From positions 24,014,501 to 24,078,500 of the forward strand of contig NC_068562.1 of the NCBI RefSeq assembly GCF_022201045.2: a stretch of DNA of 64,000 nt, in the 5' to 3' direction. This document shows, one piece after another, positions 36,435 to 46,789 of the stretch. Within the stretch, counting starts at the first letter, position 1. Each line of letters starts with the position of its first letter. The position numbers were made by a program, and so were the translations under genes. The notes under the pieces are model-generated. The model ran no database searches and was not told the DNA's origin. It was given only the letters and a program-made list of their open reading frames with translations. This stretch comes from Citrus sinensis (taxonomy: Eukaryota > Streptophyta > Magnoliopsida > Sapindales > Rutaceae).

Positions 36435-38446
36435 CTACTGGCTGCTCCACCTCAGGAGCAGGGGGGGTTCACCAGTTGCCCCAGGGGGGGTACTCGCCTC
36501 AGCAACATCAGCAGGGAATGGATGAGGAGGAGAGGCCCCCTCCTCGGTGGCGTTTGGCTCCACCTCCTCGATATCTTCTTTGGCGACCTCCTCATCCATA
36601 TACTGAGCAACACTAGCAGCAAGCTCATCCATCTTCAGATCAGGATGCTGCTTCCCAAGGACGGCCATGATACAACGATAAGAGTACCGAAGCCCCTGGT
36701 CATATTGGTTGTCAGTTTCCTTCTCCAAGTTCTCGACCTGAACCTGGTGGGAATCCCAGAGAGATTCTAGCTGAGCCTTGTACATAGCCTTCTGCCTTTG
36801 CAGATCCTTCTTGACTTTAGTAAGCTCTTCCTCAAGGGTAATGGCCTTAGCTTGAGCGAGAGATTCTCGCTCTATCAACTTTAAATTCTCGAGATTCAGA
36901 TCTCCTGCTCTCTTCTCGGCAGCATCAGCTTTGGTCTTGCCCGATTGAATGTCCTCCTTCATCTTCCGGTCATAGCGGCCGACTTTCGCCTTATAGTAGA
37001 TGGCCATCCAGCCGAGGTGAAAAGCGTTATACTGCATAGCTCCCACCAGCTCGCCCAGGGTGCTGCCGTCAAAGTCCTCAAAGTCCTTCTTGCTCACAAG
37101 TTTGGAAAACTCATTGATATATGGGACCAAATGCTTTGGTCGAGTGTCGGGCACGCGAGGTTTCGACCCAACTGGAGGAAAAGAGGAAGCGGGGTCAGTG
37201 GCTGCTCCGCTAGTTTCTCCGGCTTTGGTGGGAGGAGGTGGTAGAGTCCTCAAGGGGGGAACCTGCTACACAATGTTCACCCGCTTCGCAGTGGGAGGGT
37301 TTTTATTTTGATCCCACTTTGCAGCATGAGGTCAAGGACGTTTCCGATTCAGAGCCCCGATCACGGCATCCTCCATCTTATGGTCGGTGGACACCAAACG
37401 AGATTCGACCAAGTTATAAGTAGTTAACAACTCTCGGTTCAAACATGAATTGGCCAGCATAGCCTCGACCCGCTTGAGCGGCTCAGGTTTAAGCTAATAG
37501 TGCACACCCCAAGAACCTGCAATGCGAACAGATAGTGGGTTAGAGACAAATTAGCAAAGTGAGAACCACTATGGAGACAAGACGTTTAAAGCGAGCAGGC
37601 AACCTGAGACCACGAAACAGGGTGGGACGCGATAATCCTTCCCGTCAATCTGTGCAACTTGACCCCAGGGACCCTCAGCAAAAAAGAATTTTTTCTTCCA
37701 ATTCCCACCACCACCACCAGTTGGAAGATCAGTTATGGGTTTCCTGGTCTTAGTACTTGATTGGAAGTAATACCAGCCGGCGTCTTTGGGCCTGCTCTTT
37801 AGCTGGTACAGGTACTTTACCTCATCAACTGTGGGCTCGCTTTGGTAACATCTATCCCACAATATGAACAGACAAGAGAGTACTCTCCACCCGTTGGGGT
37901 TCAGCTGACCAGGAGCTAAATTTAACCAATTAAGTATTCGGGCAAAATAGGGTTGCAGGGGACACCTCAGCCCAAGCTTAAAACTCTCCAGAAATAGAGT
38001 AACATATCCCCTAGGAGGCCGGATAGGGGTATCCTTCTTTCCTGGGATCCTAAGAGGTATATCATCAGGAATTTCATACCTAACCCGGAGATCAGTGAGC
38101 TCGTCTACTGTGGTCGTGCACGTGATGAAATCAATAGTGTAATGCTGTGATAGAACTCTACTGTGCTCCTCTTATCTGGTCACGATGTTCCTAGTGAGGA
38201 CATTTCACCAGAATCATCTCCCTGATCCTCACTCAGGGTGTCTTCCGAACCAGAAGATCCCTCGTCGCCGCTATTGCCTCTTGAGAAGGTTATTTAGGGG
38301 GACATTCTCCTAGCACTAGTCCCAACACTATATCTAATGGGTTCTAAGGGAATCCCGAGATCAAAGGCAGGATCAGCGAGCAGACTAGGCAAGAAGTCTA
38401 ACTCGTCGTCATCAATCTCAACGACCTTCTCTTTACCTTTTGACAT
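36435..38446 (-). pseudogene. Antisense accessory ORF (aORF) of the gypsy element, Transposase_28-like
   Basis: Opposite to gag-pol. It starts MSKGKEKVVEIDDDELDFLP (38446), acidic and Ser-rich with stops, then shifts frame once near 38170. An open block follows (38160-37572) containing IPDDIPLRIPGKKDTPIRPP, GLRCPLQPYFARILNWLNLA and LNPNGWRVLSCLFILWD. This resembles the plant domain called Putative gypsy type transposon (Pfam Transposase_28). A probable intron ends at a ttcgcattgcag acceptor near 37517. The last part (37253-36435) is an open, charged, coiled-coil-like region (EKRAGDLNLENLKLIERESL) ending in a Pro-rich tail. Two stops near 37335 and 37265 again look like C-to-T changes. Accessory antisense ORFs are reported for Tat elements. 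The function is unknown. Confidence 0.75.
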
Positions 38447-38904
38447 TTCCTAAACTATAACCAGAACAATATCACCAAACGCTACCCAAGCAAACAGAAA
38501 GAAAAGAAATTGTCTACAACTATCCGAGACCGAGAAGATAGAAATAATACCTGAAGTTATGTCTGTAGTCGGAGAGAGACAAGGATGAAAGCTTTTATAC
38601 CGAAACTCATTCGCCGGAGAGACAGAAATGGAGTAAAATGACGAGTTTCTCTTTTGGGGGTTTTGGGTTTTCCTAATGAGGAACAAACTCTTGGGCTGCC
38701 AGCATTTAACGGCACAAATCCCAAGAGTTTCGTAACCATCGGTTTGAAATTCAAATAGAGGGGTAGATTTCTGCCACATCACCTCATCCGCAATTAAATG
38801 CGACACGACTCTTGGCAACCTCTTCCTATCCCGCGCGAGCCAGAACCGTTGAGTTTCTACTGTCGGCTCACTACGTTACCCAACACCAGAAACTGGGAGA
38901 CCAG
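38447..38904. other. Gypsy 3' non-coding region and polypurine tract
   Basis: This spacer separates the aORF start from the 3' LTR and probably holds the aORF promoter, read leftward. It ends in a purine-rich agaaactgggagaccag just before TGTTTGGGGG, the likely plus-strand primer. Confidence 0.6.
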
Positions 38905-39587
38905 TGTTTGGGGGATGTACTTCGACAAGACCAGCCGTGATAAGCAGATACCTGGTAGCAGGGTTCCGCGAACAGGTATATATTGCAAAAGTCTGGTAGC
39001 AGGGGAACAGGAGCAGAAATATTCTGCTCGTCCACGAATACGCCATCCGCGAGGTTGGTCTCCTATTAGAAGTATAAAGCCATTCCTGCTAAAGGTTGAG
39101 GCGAGGAGACCCGGCCAACGATAGTTGGCGAGACGTGCACCCCAACCAGAGAATCAAGGCACGAAGACCATGCAACCACCCACGATTACGGAAACGGAGC
39201 ATCCACTTCTGAGAGGTGGGAAGGTAATGGGCGTGGATTGAGGGAAGGTCTGAACTCAAGAGAAGTCTATAAAAAGGTAGCCAACGAAGGTAAAATGGTT
39301 AGAATTTTTGACATTGAAATTGAGATAAAGAGAGCTCTGAATAATTGTTACTGAAAATAAGCCATAAGACTAGTGGCTAACTTTCCCAGGAACACGAAAC
39401 CTACATTTCTGACTTGAGCGTCGGAGGGTTTACGCTGGGAAAATACCCGGCACGCTCTGATTTGTTTCTGTGTACGCATGAGTCTGTAGAGAAGAAGTCT
39501 TACGAGCAGAGATCCTGGTCGTGGTCGAGTTAGTTGAGGAGAGATCCTGGTCGTGGTTGAGCAGAGAACCAAAATCTTGCATCAACA
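38905..39587 (+). repeat. 3' LTR of the gypsy element
   Basis: 683 bp, uninterrupted, with TATA box tataaaaa at 39268-39275, followed by the target duplication caata. It preserves the empty hAT site near 39363. Confidence 0.95.
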
Positions 39588-39655
39588 CAATATTTTAACT
39601 CCAACACAACTATTGATTTGGCATAGTAAACTATTTGAGGCAGACAGTATTTGGC

Positions 39656-41405
39656 ATAGTAAAAGCTAACGAATTGGGTGTTTACAGCCAATTCCTCATC
39701 ATTATGATTTATGGGGCAGAGTAAAATATGTCAATTTTAAATTTTAATGGTTGTGGAATTAAAAACTCCTATTATGAAAACCAAAATTGTTGATTGCTTC
39801 ACATTAATCAATCATGTGGTTATATCCACATCTACCTTCAACAATTAAATCATGACTGTGTGCTCCAATCGATAAATAAAACTTATGCAAATATCCAAAT
39901 CAATAATATTTTTCTGTAAACGTAATTAAAAATGATAAATATAGTGAGCATGTGTTCGATAGTGTTATTTTTAAAAATAATTTTTACTAAATATTTAAGT
40001 CATAATCAAAATTAAAAAGTAATATTTTAAAAAATATTATAAATTTTATTTATTTAATCTCCCTTAACTAAACAAATAGTTTATTTAAAAAATTAAACAA
40101 ATTATAAAATTATATATACGCAAACATACTATAAATAAGTTAGTATTAATATTAAAAAAAGTTTTGCATTATCGTGATTCATAGACTATAATTGCGATAA
40201 ATATCACAACACATAATTTAAACAATCAAATTATTACAAATACTTTTTTAACATAATAAGTTAGCTCTTAAAAGATGAAATTCTTAACGACTACTACACT
40301 CGCACATAATAATAATATTACTTTATGGCTAAATTTTCCTCCAACCCATTTAATACTACAGATATAAAATTATTGTTAGGTAAATTTTTTTTTTTTTGCA
40401 ATTCTTATTTTTTCATTTTCAGTAAACAAGCACACATGTTTAAGATTAACAAAACAAAATTTTCCCTTATCTCTCATTTCTTTCCTATTTCTCTCTCTCT
40501 CTCTCTCTCTTCAGTTTCTTCATCATTATTGACATAATAATAATGTTACTAATGATTCAATTCAGCTTGAGGAACCAAATCGAACAATAATGGCGTTGGA
40601 TTTGAACTTGAATAAAGATAAATCGTTGCTGGATTAATTCTCGAGGGTGGTCTCAACATGGATGATTAAAAGGTTTTGAATTTTTATTGAGATTTTTGTC
40701 GCGGGGTTTCAGATAATAAAGCAACTTTGAGAGTTGTTCATTTACATTATACGAAAAGCCCCGGGGACCCGGGGGGGTGTGAAGGATGAATCGTGTTTTC
40801 TTAAACCATGACTAATTCGTGGACTCGAATTTTATATTTTATGAATCATGTTTTTTTTTTTTTTTAAATTGCTACCGAAACACTTATTCACTTAAATTTT
40901 GAAAACAAAAATGAAAATACAATACCGAACAGATTGATTGGCTTCCTGAAATTAACTTTTTATTGAAATTTCAAGAATGGTTGGCTGCCTTTTATGTTCC
41001 AAAGCTAATCCTGTCTAATTCCTTTTCTTATTATATAGTCAATTGGCCGTCCAATCATATTCATGGCCGTGTAATTAGCATGAAGCTTCCAAAGTCTAGC
41101 TGTGCTCCTCTGCATATATATATTATTGTAAGTAGTTAAAATATCATCTCAAATACAGCCTGCTATCTGTTCACTGCTTTAACTTTTCCCTCCAAAAGCA
41201 AAAAAAAAAAGGAATCTGTGGACCGAGTGGTTAACTATTCTAGCATTGGAGCTCTTCTTTTTATTTAGAAAATCTTTTCTTAACAGTTAAAAGATAGCCA
41301 ATTTGAATGTGTACGCAATAATGATAGAGTTTTTTTTAAGGATAAGAAATCTATACATGACGTATAGTTTGTGACGTGTGAGTATACGAACTAATTAAAT
41401 TTGCT
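39656..41405. other. Spacer and promoter region of receptor kinase 1
   Basis: No ORF of note. From about 39905 it is duplicated at 54305 onward. It contains a (CT)10 microsatellite at 40491-40510 and a GC-rich palindromic patch ccccggggacccggggggg near 40761 that is absent from the duplicate. Confidence 0.5.
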
Positions 41406-41412
41406 TATAAAA
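41406..41412 (+). promoter_or_regulatory. TATA box of receptor kinase 1
   Basis: tataaaa lies 75 bp before the ATG at 41481. The same motif at the same distance precedes the duplicate gene. Confidence 0.55.
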
Positions 41413-41480
41413 GCCTTCGCATGAACCAGAGACGATCACCCACACATCACATTTCATTGCACTTGTTTATCTGAAGAAAT

Positions 41481-44400
41481 ATGCCTAATATTTCCATTTC
41501 CATTAGCACCATTTTGGTATGGTGCTTCAGCTTGTTGCTTATTAATTCTCCTAGCTTTTCGGCTGGCGGAACCAACGAGACAGATCGACTCGCATTGCTT
41601 GCCATAAAGTCACAGCTTCACGATCCATCAGGAGTCACAAGTTCATGGAACAATGCTATAAACTTGTGCCAATGGATGGGAGTGACCTGTGGCCATCGGC
41701 ATCAAAGGGTAACCGAGTTAGATTTGAGTAACCAAAGGATAGGAGGCGTCTTGTCTCCGTATGTTGGAAATCTCAGCTTCCTCAGGTACATAAACCTTGC
41801 CGACAACGGCTTCCATGGTGAAATTCCCCAAGAAATTGGTAATCTTTTAAGGCTTAAGAAACTAGCACTGCCTAACAATTCATTTTCGGGGACAATACCT
41901 GCCAATTTGTCCCGTTGCTCTAACCTCATCCACTTTCTTGTCTACAACAACAAACTGAGGGACAAATCCCCGAAGAGATAGGCAACTTGTTGAAGCTTCA
42001 AACATTGGCCCTCGCCAGCAATTAATTAACAGGACAACTCCCAGATTTCATTGGGAATCTTTCAGCACTTGGGATACTACTAATTAGATGGAATTCATTG
42101 GGCGGCCAAATTCCAACTACCCTTGGCCTACTCAGAAACTTAGTTTATCTCAACGTAGCTGAAAATCAATTCTCTGGTATGTTTCCTCGTTGGATTTGTA
42201 ATATCTCTTCCCTGGAGTTGATTTATCTTACAGTAAACAGATTCAGTGGAAGTTTACCGTTTGACATTCTTGTCAATCTTCCAAACCTTAAAGAGCTCGG
42301 TGTTGGTGGAAACAATTTTGTCGGCTCTATTCCTGATTCATTGTCCAATGCTTCAAATCTTGAGCGCCTCGATCTTCCCGGCAATCAATTCAAAGGGAAA
42401 GTGTCAATTGATTTTAGCAGCCTTAAGAATCTATGGTGGTTAAATTTGGAGCAGAACAATCTGGGGATGGGGACAGCCAATGATCTTGATTTTGTGACCT
42501 CTCTAACTAATTGTAGTAGTTTGAAAAGTCTTAGTTTATATGATAATCAATTCGGAGGAGAGCTGCCTCATTCTATAGCAAATCTCTCATCAACAATGAT
42601 TCAGTTCAGCATAGGAGGAAACCAAATATCTGGAACCATACCTCCTGGAATAAGAAATCTTGTCAATCTAGTTGCACTCACTATGGATTCGAACCAATTA
42701 CATGGCACTATTCCTGATGTAATCGGTGAACTTAAAAACTTGCAAGTATTATTCCTGTTTAGAAACTTTTTACAAGGGAGCATTCCCCCCAGTCTTGGTA
42801 ATCTTACTAAACTAGCCGATCTTGCATTGAGCTTCAATAACTTGCAAGGCAACATACCCTCATCCCTTGGTAATTGTCAGAATTTGATAAGCTTCCGCGC
42901 CTCCCATAACAAGCTCACCGGTGCCTTGCCCTATCAGCTTCTCAGCATAACAACACTTTCACTTTACCTAGATCTGTCCTATAATCTTCTAAACGGCTCT
43001 CTTCCTCTACAAGTGGGCAACCTGAAGAATCTCGTAATGTTGGACATATCTAGCAACCAATTTTCCGGTGTGATTCCTGTTACTTTAAGTACTTGTGTAA
43101 GCTTAGAATATCTTGATATTTCGAGCAATTCTTTTCATGGCGTCATTCCCTTTTCTTTGGGTTTCTTGAAAAGCATTAAAGAGTTAAATGTCTCAAGCAA
43201 TAATCTGTCTGGCCAGATTCCAGAATTTCTTCAAAATCTATCTTTCTTAGAATTCTTAAATCTTTCTTACAATCATTTGGAGGGTGAGGTTCCAACTAAA
43301 GGAGTTTTTCGTAATAAAACCAAAATTTCACTCCAAGGGAATGTGAAGCTTTGTGGGGGTATAGATGAATTGCATTTACCATCCTGTCCATCTAGAGGAT
43401 CAAGAAAACGAAAAATCACTCTCCTCAAAGTGTTGATTCCAGTGGCAGTGTCATGCCTGGTCTTATCCTCATGCCTTACTATTGTTTATGCTCGAAGAAG
43501 GAGATCTGCGCATAAATCTGTTGATACATCGCCAATGGAAAAACAATTTCCTATGATTTCTTATGCAGAGCTAAGTAAGGCAACAAGTGAATTTGCATCG
43601 TCAAACATGATTGGTCAAGGAAGCTTTGGATCTGTGTACAAGGGGATTTTGGCTGAAGATGAAATGATAGTTGCAGTGAAGGTGATAAATCTTAAGCAGA
43701 AAGGAGCTTTTAGGAGTTTTGTGGCTGAATGTGAAGCATTAAGAAATATTCGCCACCGAAATCTTATCAAAATCATCACTATTTGCTCTAGTATAGATTC
43801 TAAGGGGGCTGATTTCAAGGCTCTTGTTTTTGAATATATGGAAATGGAAGTTTAGAGGATTGGTTGCACCAGAGCAATGATCATCTTGAAGTTTGCAAAT
43901 TAACTCTCATTCAAAGAGTGAACATAGCCATTGATGTGGCTTCTGCAATTGAATATCTTCACCACCACTGTCAACCGCCTATAGTTCACGGAGATCTAAA
44001 ACCAAGCAATGTTCTGCTAGATCATGACATGGTTGCCCATGTGGGTGACTTCGGACTAGCAAAATTTCTCTCTAGTCACCAACTTGATACCGCTAGTAAA
44101 ATTGCATCAAGCTCAATTGGGATAAAAGGAACGGTTGGCTATGTTGCTCCAGGTAAGTTTTTCATGTTATACACACACATCCCATCATTTTCTTATACGA
44201 ATTTCCATCCTTTTTTAATCATCTGAACAAACGTAAAAGCTAAAAAGAAAAACGCGAACTCCAATTCTCTGAGAAACTAATACATTGGAGTTCGTATTTT
44301 TTCATTTGTGTCTCTTTTAGCCCAGTTCAGATTTTTTAATTTGCAGACATCTTGATATATTTATATATTAAAAAGTTTTATGCATTTATTAGATCTTAGC

Positions 44401-44813
44401 ATTTGTTTGGCAACTAACACAATGAATCAACATGTTTAAGAGTATGGCATGGGCAGCGAAGTATGCATGACAGGAGATGTATATAGCTTTGGAATTTTGT
44501 TGCTGGAGATGTTTACCGGAAGGCGACCAACTGATTCAGCATTTACTGAAGGACTTACTCTCCATGAATTTGCCACGATGGCTTTACCAGAAAAAGTGAT
44601 AGAGATTGTTGATCCTTCACTTTTATGGAGGTAATGGCGAACAACTCTATGATTCAAGAAGATAGAAGAGCCAAAACGCAGCAGTGTTTGATTGCTATAA
44701 TTAGAATTGGTGTTCTCTGCTCAATGGAATCTCCATTTGAGCGGATGGAGATGAGAGATGTTGTGGCTAAGTTATGCCATACAAGGGAGACTTTTCTTGG
44801 GAGGAGGGTTTGA
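41481..44813 (+). pseudogene. LRR receptor-like kinase pseudogene 1 (subfamily XII, At3g47570-like)
   Basis: It encodes a signal peptide (ILVWCFSLLLINSPSFSAG), the N-terminal cap (ETDRLALLAIKSQL, CQWMGVTC), about 20 LRRs and a membrane helix before ARRRRSAHKS. The kinase has glycine loop GQGSFGSVYKG, Lys in VAVKVI, the non-RD catalytic loop VHGDLKPSNVLLD and DFGLAK. An intron (44153-44440) splits the kinase after GTVGYVAP at the conserved family position. Four disablements, judged against the duplicate at 55658: a one-base loss near 41957, TAA near 42027, a one-base loss in an A run near 43844 and another near 44627. An 585-codon block (42098-43855) remains open. Relatives (FLS2/EFR/XA21 group) detect microbial patterns at the plasma membrane, and non-RD catalytic loops are typical of them. 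Confidence 0.9.
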
Positions 44814-45232
44814 CGTAACGGCTAGCGATGTTAAGTGCCCAAAGAGGAAATATTGATATGACATTGCAAAACGCTAAGCGCAAAAATATTATCTAAACAA
44901 TCAATTTTAGATTTCTAAACTTCCAATGTAATTCAATACAATCGGATTGATTGGATTATGCGCAACTATGGAACGAATGCAAATAATAAATTTGGCTCTA
45001 TAATTAGTCAAAAAAGGAAGTGACTAGAATATCAATGGTTTAATTGAACAATAATGATATGCTTACTTAGTTTATACACTTAGTTGGGATAGTTATTGAT
45101 GTGTCGTCAATCTTTCAATGTATTAACTAATTTATTATTAATTAAAATCTATCATCACTCAATGAATGACACATAAGATGCCATATCAGTAAACATCCTA
45201 ACTAAGTAATCTAAAGTGAGTAAACATAGCAC

Positions 45233-46200
45233 ATGAATGGCAATTGAGAGGGCAGGGGAGGGCATCCCCATACCCATCCCTGATATTTTGTAATGTCTCA
45301 GTCCCCTCTCCGTTCCCATAAGAATTGCTTGACGAGATCCCCGTCCCCTCTCTAAATAATAGCAGGGGATCCCCAAGGGTCTCCAATCCCCGAATAACCG
45401 ATATATTTTTAATTTTTAAACTTAATTTAATAATATTAACATAAAAATTTTAAACAAAATTAAGGTTTGACAATATATATTACATTAACATTAATCCATT
45501 ACAAAAATCACACTACAAAAAACAAATCATCAAAATAATTATTTTCATCAATCTTTATAATCCTACAATAAAAACAAAAAGAAATTATTTTTATATCAAT
45601 AATGAAATAAATGAAAAGGGTATAGATACTGAAATTAATATTTTTTATAAAAGCATTTACTCTTATACCTCCTGCTACTATTGTTCCTTGAGAGATAACA
45701 TCAGGTTTCAAATTTAAAACAATATAAATAATATGAGCAATATAAATCATAATCTAAAATGGATTTGAACCAAGGCCATTGGAAGGTCTGATTGAATAAT
45801 AATTCAGAATTATAACTAGTTAACTAAGCCCTAAAGTTTTATAATATATTTATACAAATATTTTGAAATTTACTATTTATACTAATATTTAATATTTTAT
45901 AATTTAAATTTTATTATCTATTTATTAATAATGCTAAAAAATAAAAATTAAATTAAAAATTAAAATGAGAAAATGAGGAGGGGATGAAGATTCTAGCTCA
46001 TTCTCGTCCATTCCCCTAATATAAAACTAGGTAAAAAATCATTCCTATCTCTTCCCCAAAAACGAAATTGGTAAAAAATCATCCTCTTCCTTCCCCAACA
46101 AAAAAAGAAAAAATTTGGGTATAAAATCATCCTCATTCCCACTCCGAATGGATAAAATCCCTAAGGATCCCTATCCCCATAGCGATTTCTACCATCCTTA
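45233..46200. mobile_element. Probable hAT-like element with GC-rich ends
   Basis: The left end tgaatggcaattgagagggcagg and the right end ctatccccat agcgatttctaccatcc are rough inverted complements (atggcaa against accat), and both ends are dense in ggggatcccc-type motifs around an AT-rich core. The left third recurs at 59599-59910 in the duplicate, where it is cut off. I saw no clear 8-bp target duplication. Confidence 0.5.
45761..45831 (-). repeat. tRNA-like (SINE) sequence inside the hAT-like element
   Basis: On the minus strand an A-box-like gggcttagttaactagtt (45831-45814) is followed by a perfect B-box ggttcaaatcc (45771-45761). Spacing fits RNA polymerase III promoters, but no cloverleaf can be drawn. 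It may be a SINE head or a decayed tRNA gene. Confidence 0.4.
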
Positions 46201-46789
46201 ACATCACTTTTAATTGAAAATGAATATTCTATTATTATTCATATATCGTTCCTTGCTAAATCGCCTCACAAGGAATTAATCCACCTAGCGTAAATGCTTT
46301 CTTCTTCTACATAAGCCAGTGGATGTTGCATATCCAATTCATACACAAAGTGCTTTAAAAGTTTAATTTTTTTAGACCCACATCCACACGGCACAAATCA
46401 CAATTGGTCCATCGCTATAGTCAGACACGAGCAAAGATCCAACTGTAATACAAGATTAAATAAACTGAATTTCAAGCTCTAAGATTAATATTAGGTTGCA
46501 AAACATGTGGAGGATTAATAAAGGAAAGGATTGGAAACCATTTTATAACCAAATGTTTTGTTATTTGGCACCAAGAGGCATAAATCAACACTGTACACTA
46601 AAATGTAAGTTTAAGATTCAGAATAAAGAAGTGATGAAAAGGTACACATGAACTGGTTCATTGGAAGCTATTCACACATTGGGCTAATGACCATTACAAT
46701 AGAATCCGATAAGGATACCACTACCAGAACTCAAATAAAATTTTGCCAAGTTGTTATTATCAGACTCATCACTGCCATCAGACCATAAA
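46201..46789. other. Spacer
   Basis: No supported feature. The right end is the 3' flank of the next minus-strand F-box pseudogene. Confidence 0.4.

Larger units (their letters stand above)
25818..39587 (+). mobile_element. Ty3/gypsy LTR retrotransposon of Tat type, 13.8 kb including a nested hAT
   Basis: LTRs 25818-29533 (681 bp without the hAT insert and one TSD copy) and 38905-39587 (683 bp). Both start TGTTTGGGGG and end CATCAACA. The target duplication is perfect, caata (25813-25817 and 39588-39592). The internal order is primer-binding-like site, gag, pol with protease-RT-RNase H-second RNase H-integrase, a 119-bp tandem array, and an antisense accessory ORF. The second, archaeal-type RNase H after the first, and an antisense ORF before the 3' LTR, are known traits of the plant Tat lineage (Grande/Retand/Ogre group). 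Coding regions carry over 15 stops and several frameshifts, so it is not autonomous. It landed in an LRR exon of F-box pseudogene C. Confidence 0.93.
18064..39655 (-). pseudogene. F-box/LRR pseudogene C, split by two retrotransposons
   Basis: Minus-strand pieces in coding order: 39655-39588 (LPQIVYYAKSIVVLEL), 25817 to about 25130 (LRR part, for example CPLIECLKII and LPFLEYVEI), 25011-24814 (REILSPPLTYENHVCLAVD, LLWISPHAETLS), and 18294-18064 (Cys-rich tail ending EDGEIMEKIDDFW, with intact CAG acceptor). A copia element sits in the last intron and a gypsy element inside the LRR exon; both target duplications (tattc, caata) are perfect, so the pieces were once contiguous. It also has a one-base loss near 25345, a TAG at the end of the LRR exon (25126-25128), and no recognisable F-box exon upstream of 39655. 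The ORF starting at 25841 is chimeric: its first residues come from the gypsy LTR. The gene is dead, though the terminal exons remain open. Confidence 0.85.
39905..45535. repeat. Segmental duplication, copy 1
   Basis: Aligns in order with 54305-59915: AT-rich upstream DNA, TATA box, LRR receptor kinase, its intron, 3' flank and the first part of a GC-rich hAT-like element. The right limit is where the copies diverge after the shared cacactacaaaaaacaa. Coding parts look well over 90 percent identical by eye. Confidence 0.85.

Noticed and set aside
41215..41245. A-box-like tggaccgagtggttaa upstream of receptor kinase 1
   Set aside because: No matching B box downstream at a usable distance; too little for a tRNA or SINE call.
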